Positions 45,229 through 55,426 of a DNA stretch of 64,000 bases are shown here, piece by piece. Source of the stretch: Marinobacter sp. DY40_1A1 (GTDB lineage: Bacteria; Pseudomonadota; Gammaproteobacteria; Pseudomonadales; Oleiphilaceae); contig NZ_VCHA01000001.1 in the NCBI RefSeq assembly GCF_016597815.1, positions 682,001 through 746,000 of the forward strand. Direction: 5' to 3'. Position numbers and translations under genes: made by a program. Numbering within the stretch: the stretch's first letter is position 1; every line of letters begins with the position of its first letter. The notes below the pieces were generated by a model. The model saw only the letters and a list, made by a program, of their open reading frames with translations, was not told where the DNA came from and ran no database searches.

Positions 45229-46158
45229 ATGTATGACCTGATTGGCGATATTCACGGCCACGCCAGTGAACTTAAAGCCTTGTTGACCAAAATGGACTAT
45301 CGAGTAATCGATGGAGTTTGGCAGCACCCCGAACGCAAAGTGATTTTCCTGGGTGATTTTGTAGATCGCGGCCCCGAGCAGGTTGAAACTGTTCAGATTG
45401 CCCGGGGTATGGTTGAGAACGACCATGCCTTGGCGGTTATGGGTAACCACGAATTCAATGCCGTCGCCTGGGCCACGCCAGACCCGCAAAACCCCGGTGA
45501 GTACCTTCGCCCCCACATCGAAAAAAACCACAAACAACATAGAGCTTTCTTGGAGCAGGTAGGTGAGGGCAGTGAGCTACACCACAGCATGCTTGATTGG
45601 TTTAAAACGCTACCGCTGTATTTAGACCTGCCGGAGTTTCGGGTTGTGCATGCCTGCTGGCATCCGAAGTATCTGGAAATTGCCGATAAATACACGAATG
45701 CCCAGAACCAGTTATTACCAGAGGCCTGGGAAGCCAGTGCCCGAGAAGGTAGTGAAGCCTATGAGGCCATTGAAACCTTACTAAAAGGGCTGGAAATACC
45801 CCTGGAGAATGACCACTACTTTCTGGACAAGGATGGCAATAAGCGTACCGATATACGAACCAAGTGGTGGGAGACAGAAAGCCTAACCTACCGGGATTTG
45901 GCGATGGTACCTGGTTCAGAGATTGAGAAAATCCCGCATGACCCTGTAGAAGCTCATATCCTCCCTGGCTATGACGGTAAGAAACCAGTGTTTGTGGGGC
46001 ATTACTGGATGAAGGGCGAGCCAGCTCCTTTGAGTGAGCATGTTGCTTGTCTGGATTACAGTGTGGCCGGAGATCGAGGTGGGAAACTTTGTGCCTACCG
46101 GTTGGGGGCAGAAGCGAAACTTCAGAAAGAGAACTTCGTATGGGTTTATCGTTGCTGA
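45229..46158 (+). CDS. Metallophosphoesterase (calcineurin-like; PrpA/ApaH-related)
   Basis: This 309-aa two-metal phosphatase shows all core motifs. GDIHGHASEL is at residues 5-14, and GDFVDRGPEQVETV is near 42-55. MGNHEFNAV is near 76, VVHACWHPK supplies later metal His, and VFVGHYW is near 260. This layout is seen in protein phosphatases PrpA/B and diadenosine tetraphosphatases; the substrate is open. The ATG at 45229 is preferred over 45211 because AAGGA precedes it. It lies 45 bp after the 207-aa gene. Confidence 0.9.
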   Translation: MYDLIGDIHGHASELKALLTKMDYRVIDGVWQHPERKVIFLGDFVDRGPEQVETVQIARGMVENDHALAVMGNHEFNAVAWATPDPQNPGEYLRPHIEKNHKQHRAFLEQVGEGSELHHSMLDWFKTLPLYLDLPEFRVVHACWHPKYLEIADKYTNAQNQLLPEAWEASAREGSEAYEAIETLLKGLEIPLENDHYFLDKDGNKRTDIRTKWWETESLTYRDLAMVPGSEIEKIPHDPVEAHILPGYDGKKPVFVGHYWMKGEPAPLSEHVACLDYSVAGDRGGKLCAYRLGAEAKLQKENFVWVYRC

Positions 46159-46563
46159 TTTTCTAAGCGCTAGATAGTGGCCATCTTGAGGTTAGGTTTT
46201 CGGTGTTAAGGGTATGATGCGCTACCTGGCAGCACAGTAACTTGGCCTCTTTTGGAGCCCTTGAAGTCCAGCGAGGTGTTCCAGTTGTTGATTACACACA
46301 CTTAATAGCCCATAGCTTCCCGCTAATTTGGAGAAGTTTCGCAATGGGATTTTGGCGGCAACTTATCCAGATTAATAACGTATGGGTAACAGGCATCTCC
46401 AGGAACCGCCTCTTTCAAACTTATGGAATGGGGCGTCAGCTATGCAAGTCAGATAGGTATGTGTAGCGCTTGGAAAGTGCTCCAGGGCGGTTATGTCGTT
46501 GTCTTGGAGATGTACCCTTGCCGATTTGCTATGCAGGTCCATCAAGGTTCCATCAGTACAAGC
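46159..46563. other. Gap of ~400 bp with no recognised gene
   Basis: It lies between two convergent genes. Short open frames on the plus strand have no recognisable content or ribosome site, and no clear terminator or repeat was seen. Confidence 0.6.
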
Positions 46564-46899
46564 TTACACGGCCCGCAGTTCTTCAAACTCGCTTTTGGGC
46601 AACCACTCGATTGTAATGTCGTTCCCGCGTATTTTTACAACACCCTGACTAGCGTATGGTTTATCGTACTTGGCGCGATAAATCAGCAAGGTATCCAGCA
46701 ACTCCATCAAATGCGTTTTGAAGCCGGAGTTTTTCAAGACATCATGATCGGCTTCCTCGAACAGCCAACGAGCATGATCAAGACGGTTATCATCGGAGTC
46801 ACTCAGAAAAAACACCTGCCCCTCAGCGCTGCTCCCTGTCAGGTACTGTTCTGCGAGTTGGTTGAGTCGGGCTTGGTCAAAATTGGCGTCATAGCTCAT
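46564..46899 (-). CDS. Hypothetical 111-aa protein at the end of the hsd operon
   Basis: A small acidic protein (MSYDANFDQARLNQLAEQYL, DSDDNRLDHARWLFEEADHD, DITIEWLPKSEFEELRAV), mostly helical, not recognised. AAGGA lies 7 bp before the ATG at 46899. It starts 9 bp after the stop of the PD-(D/E)XK gene, so it is most likely the last gene of the minus-strand operon that begins with hsdM. It could be a control or immunity factor for its neighbour; that is speculation from position. Confidence 0.68.
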   Translation of the reverse strand: MSYDANFDQARLNQLAEQYLTGSSAEGQVFFLSDSDDNRLDHARWLFEEADHDVLKNSGFKTHLMELLDTLLIYRAKYDKPYASQGVVKIRGNDITIEWLPKSEFEELRAV

Positions 46900-46908
46900 G
46901 TTTTTTCC

Positions 46909-48243
46909 TTATGATGCAGTTGTGCCATCAGCACAATCCAAGGTAGTTAAAAGTTGGTTCAGAGTGTGTCGTTGTGGACTATTAGAAAAATCGGCAAGGT
47001 GAATGATGCCCTGATACTCAAGGGGCTCAGCGTATGTCAGAACCCGAGGGAACACATGCTTTGCTAATTTCGTTGGCTTTGAAAGTGTTAGCGCTGGCAG
47101 CAGGTTATCTAAAGAACGCTCAGCTGTCTCTGTTAGCAAGCAGCCCACGTGCAGCATTTTACTTCCGTAAAACAGCATAAGAACTGCTTGTGTGGCGTAT
47201 GGCCCGGCCTCCAAGCGATAGAACGCGCCCCGATTGCGTGTACCGTTACCCGGTCGGAAAAAGTTGAATCTGGGCGTGTACAGAAGGCTGGCAGTATTAT
47301 TTTGATAAGCGTTATGGACGAAGGGATTCAGCAACTCAGCGTTTTCCGAGCCGATTCTGGTCATTGCACCTTTGCTAACTAACGGCTCGAGGAAGGCCTC
47401 CAGCTTGCTGGTTAATGCTTGTTCAAGCCAACTGGCGTGTATGCTTGGTAGTTCTTTGGTCAGCTGTAGTGCTTGCTCATGGTGTCGTTTTCCTTGGGCA
47501 ATACCCTCATCGAGAACGTCTTTCAGGGTTTTCACTTTGCTCACATACTCCTTTGTCGCTCGTTCTACTACAGCCTGATAATCCTGCAACGCCCACGCGA
47601 TATTAGATTGTCGCTCCACCGCTTGAGTGCATGAATCCAGCCAAGCATGAATACTGTTTTGCTGGGTGTGTCTTCGGTAGCTGAGATTTTGATAGTGAGC
47701 GACTGGCTGCCTGTTGGCGTTGAGCAAACGCCTAGTCTGCTGGCAAACCATCAGGTCACCCAAACCGAAATCGGAAGGGCTCTGTCGGTTTTTGGTCAGA
47801 TAGATAAACAGGGTGTCGTCTGCCTGTTCGGGGTTCGTGGCACCAACAGCCTTAAGATAGCGCGCTACCTGCCGTTTTTGATCTTGGGCGCTGAGTTTGT
47901 TTTCGATAACAATCTGACGTTTGCCGTCAGTTATCCACAGATCAATCTGGTCTTGTTGACCATCCGGGCAATGTTCTTTCAACACAGTTACGGAGGAAAA
48001 ATCTAACAACCAGTCCTGCCGCCCGATTGCTTCCAAAAAGAGTTCAAGAAATCGCGTTCCCTGATAATGTTTTCCCTTTGGGTTCAACAATGAATAAATA
48101 AACCGGGTATGCAGCCGAACTTCGTCATTTACCGACAGAACTGAGCTAAGCAGATTGAAATCATTCAATCCCTGTTGTTTTTGTGCTGCTTGATCGCCTT
48201 CAAACCTATCCAGCGCAGCGAAGAGCTCTTTCCATGAATCCAT
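46909..48243 (-). CDS. PD-(D/E)XK nuclease family protein
   Basis: This 444-aa protein has the restriction-enzyme-like active site QIDLWITDGK-RQIVIENKLS (Asp at ~99, Glu-Asn-Lys at ~111-113), followed by QDQKRQVARYLKAV. This matches the PDDEXK_4 group often found near restriction systems. The rest is helical with a C-terminal half of unknown fold. It starts 46 bp after the hsdR stop on the same strand, so it is probably made with the type I enzyme. Whether it cuts DNA on its own is unknown. Confidence 0.85.
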   Translation of the reverse strand: MDSWKELFAALDRFEGDQAAQKQQGLNDFNLLSSVLSVNDEVRLHTRFIYSLLNPKGKHYQGTRFLELFLEAIGRQDWLLDFSSVTVLKEHCPDGQQDQIDLWITDGKRQIVIENKLSAQDQKRQVARYLKAVGATNPEQADDTLFIYLTKNRQSPSDFGLGDLMVCQQTRRLLNANRQPVAHYQNLSYRRHTQQNSIHAWLDSCTQAVERQSNIAWALQDYQAVVERATKEYVSKVKTLKDVLDEGIAQGKRHHEQALQLTKELPSIHASWLEQALTSKLEAFLEPLVSKGAMTRIGSENAELLNPFVHNAYQNNTASLLYTPRFNFFRPGNGTRNRGAFYRLEAGPYATQAVLMLFYGSKMLHVGCLLTETAERSLDNLLPALTLSKPTKLAKHVFPRVLTYAEPLEYQGIIHLADFSNSPQRHTLNQLLTTLDCADGTTAS

Positions 48244-48289
48244 GGTGCGCCTTACGCTTCTTTAACGTCCGGTTTTAGTTGGTCTTTTA

Positions 48290-51200
48290 TCAAACCTTAC
48301 CCCCCACGCCTTTAAATTTTTCAACAAAGCTAGCAATCTTTTCAAATACACTTTGTTTTTTGGTTAAGTACTGCGGGTTAAGCGGGCTCATCTTGGGTAA
48401 AATGGAGTTTAATTCGGTACCAGCGTCGCTGGCGTACTCACGTTTCAGTGATACGCTGATGTAGCGTCTGGCTTGTTCCGCGTTCAAACTCTCTTCGTTA
48501 ATCAAGGCTTCGGCTTCACGTTGCTGTTCTGCTTGGGCAAATTCGAAGAAAGCTTCAATTACACTGGCCTTGTCGCCAATATCATCCAGATTGGTTTTGT
48601 TAATGAAATCGACCACCAGGCTTTCTTTGGCACGGTTACCTAGGCTAGCGCGAATCACGCGGCGCACTTCATCCACCAAGTCTTCTTTATTCTTGTGTTT
48701 TTTGTTGTGCTCGAAAATCAGCTCCAGAATGTAATCGAGGTTAATCTCCTGCGATTTCAGCAGGTCGACCTCAAACACCACATCATCCCAGTCTATATTT
48801 GACTGGTCCTTCGCGTCGGCGGCTTTCTGGCGACGCTGCCAGTCGCGAATGTCGTTGTAGGTTGAGCGGTAGTCCTGCACTTTGCGCTCGGCAGGCAGGC
48901 GTATGGTTTGTAGCTCTGCTAGCTTTTCATCGTCTAAATAGTGCTCGGTTTTAAAGGCTTCAACCGCTTCAGGGTCGCTCATGTCCACATTTTGCAGCGC
49001 CTTCAAGCTGGCGAATTCATCGTAGTTTTGCAGAATGTTCTCAACGCGCAAATACTCACCAAACAGCTTGGCAAAGTCTTTTTTGTCGCTTTCTTTTTCA
49101 ATGGCAGACGGGTCTGGAAACTTCTGCTCTAGTTCATTCACCACAGCCATAAAACCACGTCGTGCTTCACCGCTAACAATATCCGTAAAGCCTTCCATGT
49201 ATTCTTTATAACTTTTTTCCAGCACCACGTTTTTGGTGTTTTTGTCACCAAACAGGGTAATGGCATCAATGGTGGCCTTTTCTAGGTCACGGAAGGTGAC
49301 GATATTGCCAAAGGTTTTAGTGGCATCATAAATACGATTAGTACGTGAAAAGGCCTGCATCAAGCCGTGGTACCGCAAGTTTTTGTCCACAAACAAGGTA
49401 TTGAGTGTGGGCGCATCAAAGCCAGTAAGGAACATGCCCACCACAATCAGCAGGTCAACTTCCTGCGATTTAACCCGTTTGGCCAAATCGCGGTAGTAGT
49501 TTTGAAAGCCGTTGCTATCCACACTAAAGCTGGTTTTAAAGAAAGCGTTGTAGTCACCAATCGCCGCACTCAAAAACTCTTTGGCACTGCTGTTCATGGC
49601 CGACACCTCAAAGCTTTCGTCGGCAATGTCGCCAATGGCGTCTTGCTCTTCGTTGGCAGCAAACGAGAATATCGTGGCAATCCGCAAAGGCTTTTCAGCG
49701 TCTTTTTGCAGTTGGTTGAGTGTTTCGTAGTACAGCTTGGCGGCATCCACACTGCTCACAGCAAACATGGCATTAAAGCCTTGATTATTGCTTTGCAGGC
49801 GGTGGGTTTTTTGGCGAAAGGTTTTAAGAACATAGTCCGATATTTCGCGAATCCGCTCAGGATGCAATAAGGCTTGTTTGTTCTCTAGCGCGCTGAGCTT
49901 GGCTTCATCTTGCTCCGTTTCCACCGCTTTAAACTGAGGGCGCACATCGTTGTAATCCACCTTAAACTTCAGCACCTTTTCGTCACGAATCGCGTCGGTA
50001 ATCACATAAGAGTGCAATTCCCGGCCAAACACGCTGGCGGTGGTTTCTGCCCCCAAAGCGTTTTGTGGGAAAATCGGCGTGCCGGTAAAACCAAACTGGT
50101 AATAGCGTTTAAATTTCTTTTGCAGGTTTTTCTGCGCCTCACCAAACTGGCTGCGATGGCATTCATCAAAAATAAACACCACCTGCTTATTATAAATGGG
50201 CAGGCTCGCCTCGCCCTTAATCAAGTTATTCAGCTTCTGAATGGTGGTGACGACAATCTTGTTATCGTCTTTATCCAGGTTGCGCCTGAGACCAGCGGTG
50301 CTGTCAGAACCATTCACGCTGTCGGGTGAGAAACGTTGGTACTCCTTCATGGTCTGATAGTCGAGGTCTTTACGGTCGACCACAAAAAACACCTTGTCGA
50401 TAAATTCCAGCTCGGTAGCCAAACGCGCCGCTTTAAAGCTGGTCAGGGTTTTGCCTGAGCCTGTGGTGTGCCATATATACCCACCACCGTCTGTGGTGCT
50501 CCACTTTTTGCTTTCAAAGGCGCTGTTAATCTTCCACAAAATACGTTCGGTGGCAGCAATCTGGTAGGGGCGCATCACCAGCAGGGTACCGCTCACGTCA
50601 AACACCGAGTAATGCAGCAACACGTTCAGCAAGGTGTTCTTTTGAAAGAAGGTCGCGGTAAAATCTTTAAGGTCTTTTATCAGGCTGTTGTTGGCCTTGG
50701 CCCAGTGCATGCTGAAATCAAAGCTGTTTTTATTGCGCTTCGTGGTGTTGGCAAAATAACGCGTATCGGTGCCGTTAGAAATCACAAACAACTGCAAAAA
50801 TTTATACAAAGAATTGTCGCTGTTAAAACTCTCTTTGCTGTAGCGGTGTACTTGGTTAAAGGCCTCACGAATGGCTACACCACGTTTTTTAAGCTCAATA
50901 TGCACCAGCGGCAAACCATTCACTAGGATGGTCACATCGTAGCGGTTAGCGTGGCTGCCAGTTTGCTCAAACTGCTTAATCACCTGCAACTTGTTGCGGG
51001 TGATGTTGCTTTTATCGACTAGGTAAATATTTTGAATACGGCCATCGTCAAAAACAAAATCCAGAATATAGTCGTCGTGAATTTTGCGTGTTTTATCCGT
51101 GATGCTATCGCTAGGTTTATCGAGGTAAGTTTCAACAAAGCGCGCCCACTCACTTTCTGAGAAGTTCACCTTGTTCAATGCTTGCAACTGCACTCGCACA

Positions 51201-51388
51201 TTGGCCAGCATGGCTTGTGGGTTGTTTAAAGCCGGCAGGTATTCATAGCCTTGGTTGACCAAATCCCGAACCAGCTCGCGCTCCAAATCGTCTTCGCTTT
51301 GGTAGCTTTCGGCCACTTGATGTTGTTTGGTGTATTTATCTAATACAATAAAATTGTTCGATTCGGCGATGGCTTTGTATTCAGTCAC
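48290..51388 (-). CDS. hsdR: Type I restriction enzyme R subunit (type IC-like)
   Basis: This 1032-aa motor and nuclease subunit cuts unmethylated DNA at a distance from the recognition site. The N-terminal nuclease has [20 protein letters not shown] (Asp and E-x-K near 150-163). The SF2 motor has [12 protein letters not shown] (~304-315), [11 protein letters not shown] and GFTGTPIF, and later [21 protein letters not shown] helical C-terminal domain ends the protein. Length agrees with EcoR124I HsdR. It lies 61 bp downstream of hsdS. The reading frame is intact. Confidence 0.97.
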   Translation of the reverse strand: MTEYKAIAESNNFIVLDKYTKQHQVAESYQSEDDLERELVRDLVNQGYEYLPALNNPQAMLANVRVQLQALNKVNFSESEWARFVETYLDKPSDSITDKTRKIHDDYILDFVFDDGRIQNIYLVDKSNITRNKLQVIKQFEQTGSHANRYDVTILVNGLPLVHIELKKRGVAIREAFNQVHRYSKESFNSDNSLYKFLQLFVISNGTDTRYFANTTKRNKNSFDFSMHWAKANNSLIKDLKDFTATFFQKNTLLNVLLHYSVFDVSGTLLVMRPYQIAATERILWKINSAFESKKWSTTDGGGYIWHTTGSGKTLTSFKAARLATELEFIDKVFFVVDRKDLDYQTMKEYQRFSPDSVNGSDSTAGLRRNLDKDDNKIVVTTIQKLNNLIKGEASLPIYNKQVVFIFDECHRSQFGEAQKNLQKKFKRYYQFGFTGTPIFPQNALGAETTASVFGRELHSYVITDAIRDEKVLKFKVDYNDVRPQFKAVETEQDEAKLSALENKQALLHPERIREISDYVLKTFRQKTHRLQSNNQGFNAMFAVSSVDAAKLYYETLNQLQKDAEKPLRIATIFSFAANEEQDAIGDIADESFEVSAMNSSAKEFLSAAIGDYNAFFKTSFSVDSNGFQNYYRDLAKRVKSQEVDLLIVVGMFLTGFDAPTLNTLFVDKNLRYHGLMQAFSRTNRIYDATKTFGNIVTFRDLEKATIDAITLFGDKNTKNVVLEKSYKEYMEGFTDIVSGEARRGFMAVVNELEQKFPDPSAIEKESDKKDFAKLFGEYLRVENILQNYDEFASLKALQNVDMSDPEAVEAFKTEHYLDDEKLAELQTIRLPAERKVQDYRSTYNDIRDWQRRQKAADAKDQSNIDWDDVVFEVDLLKSQEINLDYILELIFEHNKKHKNKEDLVDEVRRVIRASLGNRAKESLVVDFINKTNLDDIGDKASVIEAFFEFAQAEQQREAEALINEESLNAEQARRYISVSLKREYASDAGTELNSILPKMSPLNPQYLTKKQSVFEKIASFVEKFKGVGGKV

Positions 51389-51449
51389 GCTTATTCATCC
51401 TGTTTGTTATCGAGTTGCGTCTGTGCTTTGTTATTCCATGCTGGCCGAT

Positions 51450-52706
51450 TCAAGCCACCTTTTGCGCATCGGGCTTAGGGAAGCTCAGCAGCAAGTCGCG
51501 GTAGTATTCATACTGCTGTTGGCGCAGCTCGATTTCGCGGGGTAAGCCTTCGGTGATGGAATTGGTTAGCGTGTCGAATTTATCGAGGATAGATACGATA
51601 CGGGCTTGCTCTTCTTTACTAGGAACAGGAACTAGGTACTCTAAAATTCTTGGCTTGCTGCCTCGTGGCATTTTCGCACCTTTGGCATGCTGCATGTTGT
51701 ACTCAAAAAAATTATCATCAGCCAGTACCTGATATAAATATCTTGGTATAACTGCTGAGTCTGTAAGGTGCACTACTAAAACATCACCATTTGTTCCACC
51801 GTCACGATCAGCATGCCATATCTTCTTTAGGTAGGGTCGAATATTGCCAATTAAAATGTCGTTATAGCTATAACCAGTTGAGTTACCTTCAGTTGGCACA
51901 TGGTCAGAATCTGTCTTTCCTGCCCGATTTTGTAGAAGGTTATTTACACCGACATAGTTAGATTTATCCAACACCTCATAGCTAACGCGTTTGTTTGAAT
52001 ATTCAGCAATCTCACCCAACATCTTCCACTCCACTTCGTCTTCGTCAAAACTCAGCAACTGGTCGCGGTAGTGGTTGTATTGTTGTTGACGTAGGTTAAG
52101 CTCGGCGGTCAGCTCGGCGGTCAGCTCGGCGGTCATGGCGGTAAATGCGTCTAAAATACGGACGATCTCGGCCTGTATCTCCAGCGATTTTTTAGGGTTG
52201 TCTGGACAGGGAATGGGGATCAGTAATTTTTCTTTCAAATTATTTGAGCTCAAGTTAGGTTGAGCGCCACCACCGGCTAGCACATAGAGAAATGAAGATT
52301 TAGTAAGTAAGAAGTGGTATAAGTAACGATTATTGAGAATGTCTTTTCTCGGCTCAAACTTACCAACACGCTGATTGAGATACGCTGTTTGGTCGGCATC
52401 ATAATAACCAATCTTTCCAGTTGTCGCGCCGGACATAGCAATCAAAACATCGCCTTTAACAATCGAGTAGTTTAAAGGATTTCCACTTGTGTAATCAGCA
52501 GGATTGAAGTATTTCACGTCAGATAAACATACATTTCTGCCGTCTACATTCGTGATACGAATAATAGGTAAACCTTCTTCCTTAAATAAGCTACTTTTGA
52601 ATGCAAATCCGTTTTTAAAGTCACAAACATCTCCCAGTGACCTCCATTCGACCTCAACCCCATCTAGTAGCTGTTCTAAAAAGCGCGATACGTTTGGCTG
52701 GCTCAT
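51450..52706 (-). CDS. hsdS: Type I restriction-modification specificity subunit
   Basis: This 418-aa subunit sets the DNA target. It has two variable target-recognition domains (residues ~15-175 and ~225-385), each followed by a conserved helical spacer ending [18 protein letters not shown] and [17 protein letters not shown]. The first spacer holds three tandem TAEL repeats (residues ~191-202). In the EcoR124 family two versus three such repeats change the length of the non-specific spacer in the target, so three here predict the longer form. The ATG overlaps the hsdM stop by 4 bp. The target bases cannot be read from the sequence. Confidence 0.95.
   Translation of the reverse strand: MSQPNVSRFLEQLLDGVEVEWRSLGDVCDFKNGFAFKSSLFKEEGLPIIRITNVDGRNVCLSDVKYFNPADYTSGNPLNYSIVKGDVLIAMSGATTGKIGYYDADQTAYLNQRVGKFEPRKDILNNRYLYHFLLTKSSFLYVLAGGGAQPNLSSNNLKEKLLIPIPCPDNPKKSLEIQAEIVRILDAFTAMTAELTAELTAELNLRQQQYNHYRDQLLSFDEDEVEWKMLGEIAEYSNKRVSYEVLDKSNYVGVNNLLQNRAGKTDSDHVPTEGNSTGYSYNDILIGNIRPYLKKIWHADRDGGTNGDVLVVHLTDSAVIPRYLYQVLADDNFFEYNMQHAKGAKMPRGSKPRILEYLVPVPSKEEQARIVSILDKFDTLTNSITEGLPREIELRQQQYEYYRDLLLSFPKPDAQKVA
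52100..52135 (-). repeat. hsdS: Three 12-bp tandem repeats in hsdS (TAEL x3)
   Basis: The unit GCTCGGCGGTCA at 52100-52111, 52112-52123 and 52124-52135 is perfectly repeated and encodes Thr-Ala-Glu-Leu on the minus strand. Gain or loss of a unit keeps the frame and would alter target spacing. Confidence 0.93.
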
Positions 52707-54268
52707 GCTTCACCTCCTGCCATCTCTGCACCCTCTATCTCAGAGACAATGGCATCAATCTCAGTGCGCAGTTGGGTGATCTTAGCCACGGTGGTTTCAA
52801 GCTCGGCATTCAGCACTTTGATGTCGATTTTCTCGCGGGTGTCTTCGGCTTCTACATAGCTGGATACCGACAGGTTGTAGTCGTTGTCAGCAATGGTTTC
52901 AACCAGTACCGTTTGAGCAAAGTGGTCGATGTTTTCTTTGCTATCAAACACCGCCAAAATTTTATCGATGTGCTCATCGGTGAGGGTGTTGGTGTTGGTT
53001 TCTTTTTTAAACAGTAGGCTTGCATCAATAAACTGAATATTGGTGTCGGCTTTGTTTTTTGCCAGCACCAAAATAGTCACGGCAATGGTGGTGCCAAAAA
53101 ACAGGTTGGGCGCTAGTGAAATCACGGTTTCAACGTAGTTGTTATCGACCAAGTATTGGCGGATTTTCTTCTCTGCACCGCCGCGGTAAAAAATACCCGG
53201 AAAGCACACAATCGCCGCACGGCCCTTGCTGGAAAGATAATTAAGCGCATGCAGCACAAAGGCAAAGTCGGCCTTAGATTTAGGCGCTAAAACACCGGCA
53301 GGGGCAAAACGTTCATCGTTAATTAAGGTTGGGTCGTCGCTGCCAATCCATTTAACCGAGTAAGGCGGGTTAGAGACAATGGCATCAAAGGGTTTTTCAT
53401 CACCAAAGTGAGGATTGGTTAGCGTATCTCCCAGCTTAATATCAAATTTGTCGTAGTTGATGTTGTGCAAAAACATGTTCATGCGGGCTAGGTTGAAAGT
53501 GGTGTGGTTGATTTCCTGACCAAAGTAGCCTTCTTCAATGTTATGCGCATTCATGTGCTTTCTGGCTTGCATCAGCAATGAGCCTGAGCCACAGGCGGGG
53601 TCGTACACTTTATTCACGCTGCTTTGCCCGTGAATGGCCAGCTGGCCAATCAGCTTGGATACATGCTGCGGGGTAAAAAACTCACCGCCCGATTTACCGG
53701 CGTTGGCGGCGTAGTTAGAGATTAAAAACTCGTATGCATCGCCGAACAGGTCTATTTGGTTATCTTCAAAGCTGCCAAACTCTAACCCTGCCACTCCCTT
53801 TAATACATGAGCTAAGCGGGTGTTTTTGTCTTTAACCGTGTTACCTAAACGGTTGCTGGTGGTGTCGAAATCGGCAAACAGGCCTTTAATATCGCCCTCT
53901 GAGGGGTAACCGCTGGCCGAGGCTTCAATAGCCGAAAAAATAGCAGCCAAATCGGTGTTTAGGCTTTCGTTGGTGTTAGCGGTTTTTGCCACATTGGAAA
54001 ATAACTGGCTGGGGTAAATAAAGTAGCCTTTGGTTTTCACCGCATCGACTTTAATCTCGGGGTTGATGACGCTATCTGGCAACTCGGCGTAGTTCACGCT
54101 GTCGTCACCGGCTTCGATATAGGCGCAGAAGTTTTCACTGATAAAACGATAAAACAGCGTGCCCAGTACGTACTGCTTAAAATCCCAACCATCTACCGAG
54201 CCTCGCACATCGTTGGCAATGGCCCATATTTGGCGTTGTAAGGCGGCGCGTTGTTGAGTACTGGTCAT
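52703..54268 (-). CDS. hsdM: Type I DNA adenine methyltransferase subunit
   Basis: The 521-aa methylase subunit adds a methyl group to adenine N6 in the host target. The N-terminal helical domain (residues ~5-150) is followed by the SAM motif [14 protein letters not shown] (~221) and catalytic NPPYSVKW (~299). Length fits EcoR124I HsdM (type IC). It is the first gene of the operon hsdM-hsdS-hsdR, followed by the PD-(D/E)XK and 111-aa genes. A broken HTH gene lies ~65 bp upstream. Confidence 0.97.
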   Translation of the reverse strand: MTSTQQRAALQRQIWAIANDVRGSVDGWDFKQYVLGTLFYRFISENFCAYIEAGDDSVNYAELPDSVINPEIKVDAVKTKGYFIYPSQLFSNVAKTANTNESLNTDLAAIFSAIEASASGYPSEGDIKGLFADFDTTSNRLGNTVKDKNTRLAHVLKGVAGLEFGSFEDNQIDLFGDAYEFLISNYAANAGKSGGEFFTPQHVSKLIGQLAIHGQSSVNKVYDPACGSGSLLMQARKHMNAHNIEEGYFGQEINHTTFNLARMNMFLHNINYDKFDIKLGDTLTNPHFGDEKPFDAIVSNPPYSVKWIGSDDPTLINDERFAPAGVLAPKSKADFAFVLHALNYLSSKGRAAIVCFPGIFYRGGAEKKIRQYLVDNNYVETVISLAPNLFFGTTIAVTILVLAKNKADTNIQFIDASLLFKKETNTNTLTDEHIDKILAVFDSKENIDHFAQTVLVETIADNDYNLSVSSYVEAEDTREKIDIKVLNAELETTVAKITQLRTEIDAIVSEIEGAEMAGGEA

Positions 54269-54334
54269 GCGTGTTTCCTATTTCATTCATTCAACGAGTG
54301 TAAGGGCGGCCAATGAACAGCTTTTAGGCCACCG

Positions 54335-54566
54335 CTATGTTTTTTCTTGGGTCAGTTCCAACAGGCCACCTACCTGGCATTCAAGCAACTGGCATAAGGT
54401 TTCAGGAGCGTACAAATCCACTTTGGCGCCGTTTCTTTGAAAGTAGAGTGATAGTGGCGCGGCTTAGCCCGGTTGCTCTGGCAACATCGGCTATGCGCAT
54501 CTTGCGCTCTACCATCATGCGGGCGAGATGGCAGCGGATCATGATTGTGTCTCTTGATTTTGGCAT
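54335..54566 (-). pseudogene. Frameshifted small HTH (Xre/Cro-like) regulator upstream of hsdM
   Basis: The minus strand encodes MIRCHLARMMVERKMRIADV and ARATGLSRATI from the ATG at 54542 or 54566, a standard small HTH start. The frame then runs into a stop after VRS. The expected tail, VDLYAPETLCQLLECQVGGL and LELTQEKT, is found in another frame and stops at 54335-54337. One indel around 54430-54450 would join the two parts to a normal ~70-residue protein. Such genes often control type I operons. A sequencing error cannot be excluded. Confidence 0.75.
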
Positions 54567-55002
54567 TGCAAATAAATTTAAAGCATACCAAAAATCTATT
54601 ATTTGCCTATTGTTTTGCAAGCTAAAATACGCGATTAAGTAGGGTATGGCCATGCTGTTTTTAAGCGAGTGCTTGGCTATAGCAGCTTTCAACATGACCA
54701 CCACAAAAACCGCACAGCAGCCGAGAGTGCCACGATGCCTCGAACCACTAGGGGTAGCGAGTTCCTTTCATCACGGTACCCACCCATATCTACAAAGTCA
54801 TGCACGCAGAGCAGCGCGATGGATAGGCAAAGAGGTACTGGAACTATCAAGAACACGAAAATCAATAAGCTTTCCTTGGGCGCAGTTTGCCAGGTACGCG
54901 CCTTTCGATGACTGCTAATCTCACTGTTTGGTGCACTATACAAAAAGTCTGCGACATACAGAGTCGCTTCCCATGCAGGCAGCTATGTCAAATTTATCTG
55001 CA
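54567..55002. other. Gap of ~435 bp with no supported gene
   Basis: A minus-strand frame at 54689-54943 encodes one strongly hydrophobic stretch (LLIFVFLIVPVPLCLSIALL) but has no clear ribosome site or known relative. Nothing else was seen. Confidence 0.5.
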
Positions 55003-55266
55003 TGTTGGTGAAAGCGGCTCAAGTCTTGGAATGTGGTCTGAAATAAAGCAATATTGGTTTTATAAAAAAGTGCAGCCTACTTGTTAGCCTGCAATGATGT
55101 ATTAATAGGGAAATGTTAGGGATCAGTACCGAGCGAGGCCAAGGGAAATGAGGCTTCGAGTCTGATCATTTTCGCACCATGCGATGCCTGGCATGAATAG
55201 ACGAAGGAAGCGGTAACCATGTGTCACGTGAGTGGCGATATCTATGGCCATGTCAGTGAGCTTTCC
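55003..55266 (+). pseudogene. Decayed copy of the 207-aa gene end and metallophosphoesterase start
   Basis: It aligns with 45008-45277. The first part reads GSSLGMWSEIKQYWFYKK against GGTLGIWGEIKQYRFYYKKN, then hits stops. After a spacer matching the original gap (GAAGGAAGCGGTAACCATG) a second start reads MCHVSGDIYGHVSELS against MYDLIGDIHGHASELK, then similarity ends. Both parts are non-functional. Confidence 0.8.
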
Positions 55267-55426
55267 AGTGGTTCCACTGTTCAGGCATTTCTATTCCAGC
55301 AAAACCTTCCATTTAACTTGGCTAAAAACCTAAATCGGAGAATAGCCCTGTCGGTACGAATTCTGTTTGTCTGTGTGTTTTCCATGGTCAGTAAGGTCAA
55401 TACAAAGTGAATGCAAGGAGCATCAA

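Noticed and set aside
46423..46914. 163-codon plus-strand frame
   Set aside because: It lies over the 111-aa minus-strand gene, which has a good ribosome site and operon spacing; the plus-strand product looks like random antisense translation.
52100..52135. 12-bp tandem repeats in hsdS as a non-coding satellite
   Set aside because: They are in frame and encode the known TAEL spacer of type IC HsdS.
54689..54943. 84-codon minus-strand frame with one hydrophobic stretch
   Set aside because: No ribosome site, no known relative and no conserved neighbour, so not listed as a gene.
45008..55266. The two ~265-bp copies as target-site duplications of a transposon
   Set aside because: They are far too long and too diverged; an older duplication fits better.
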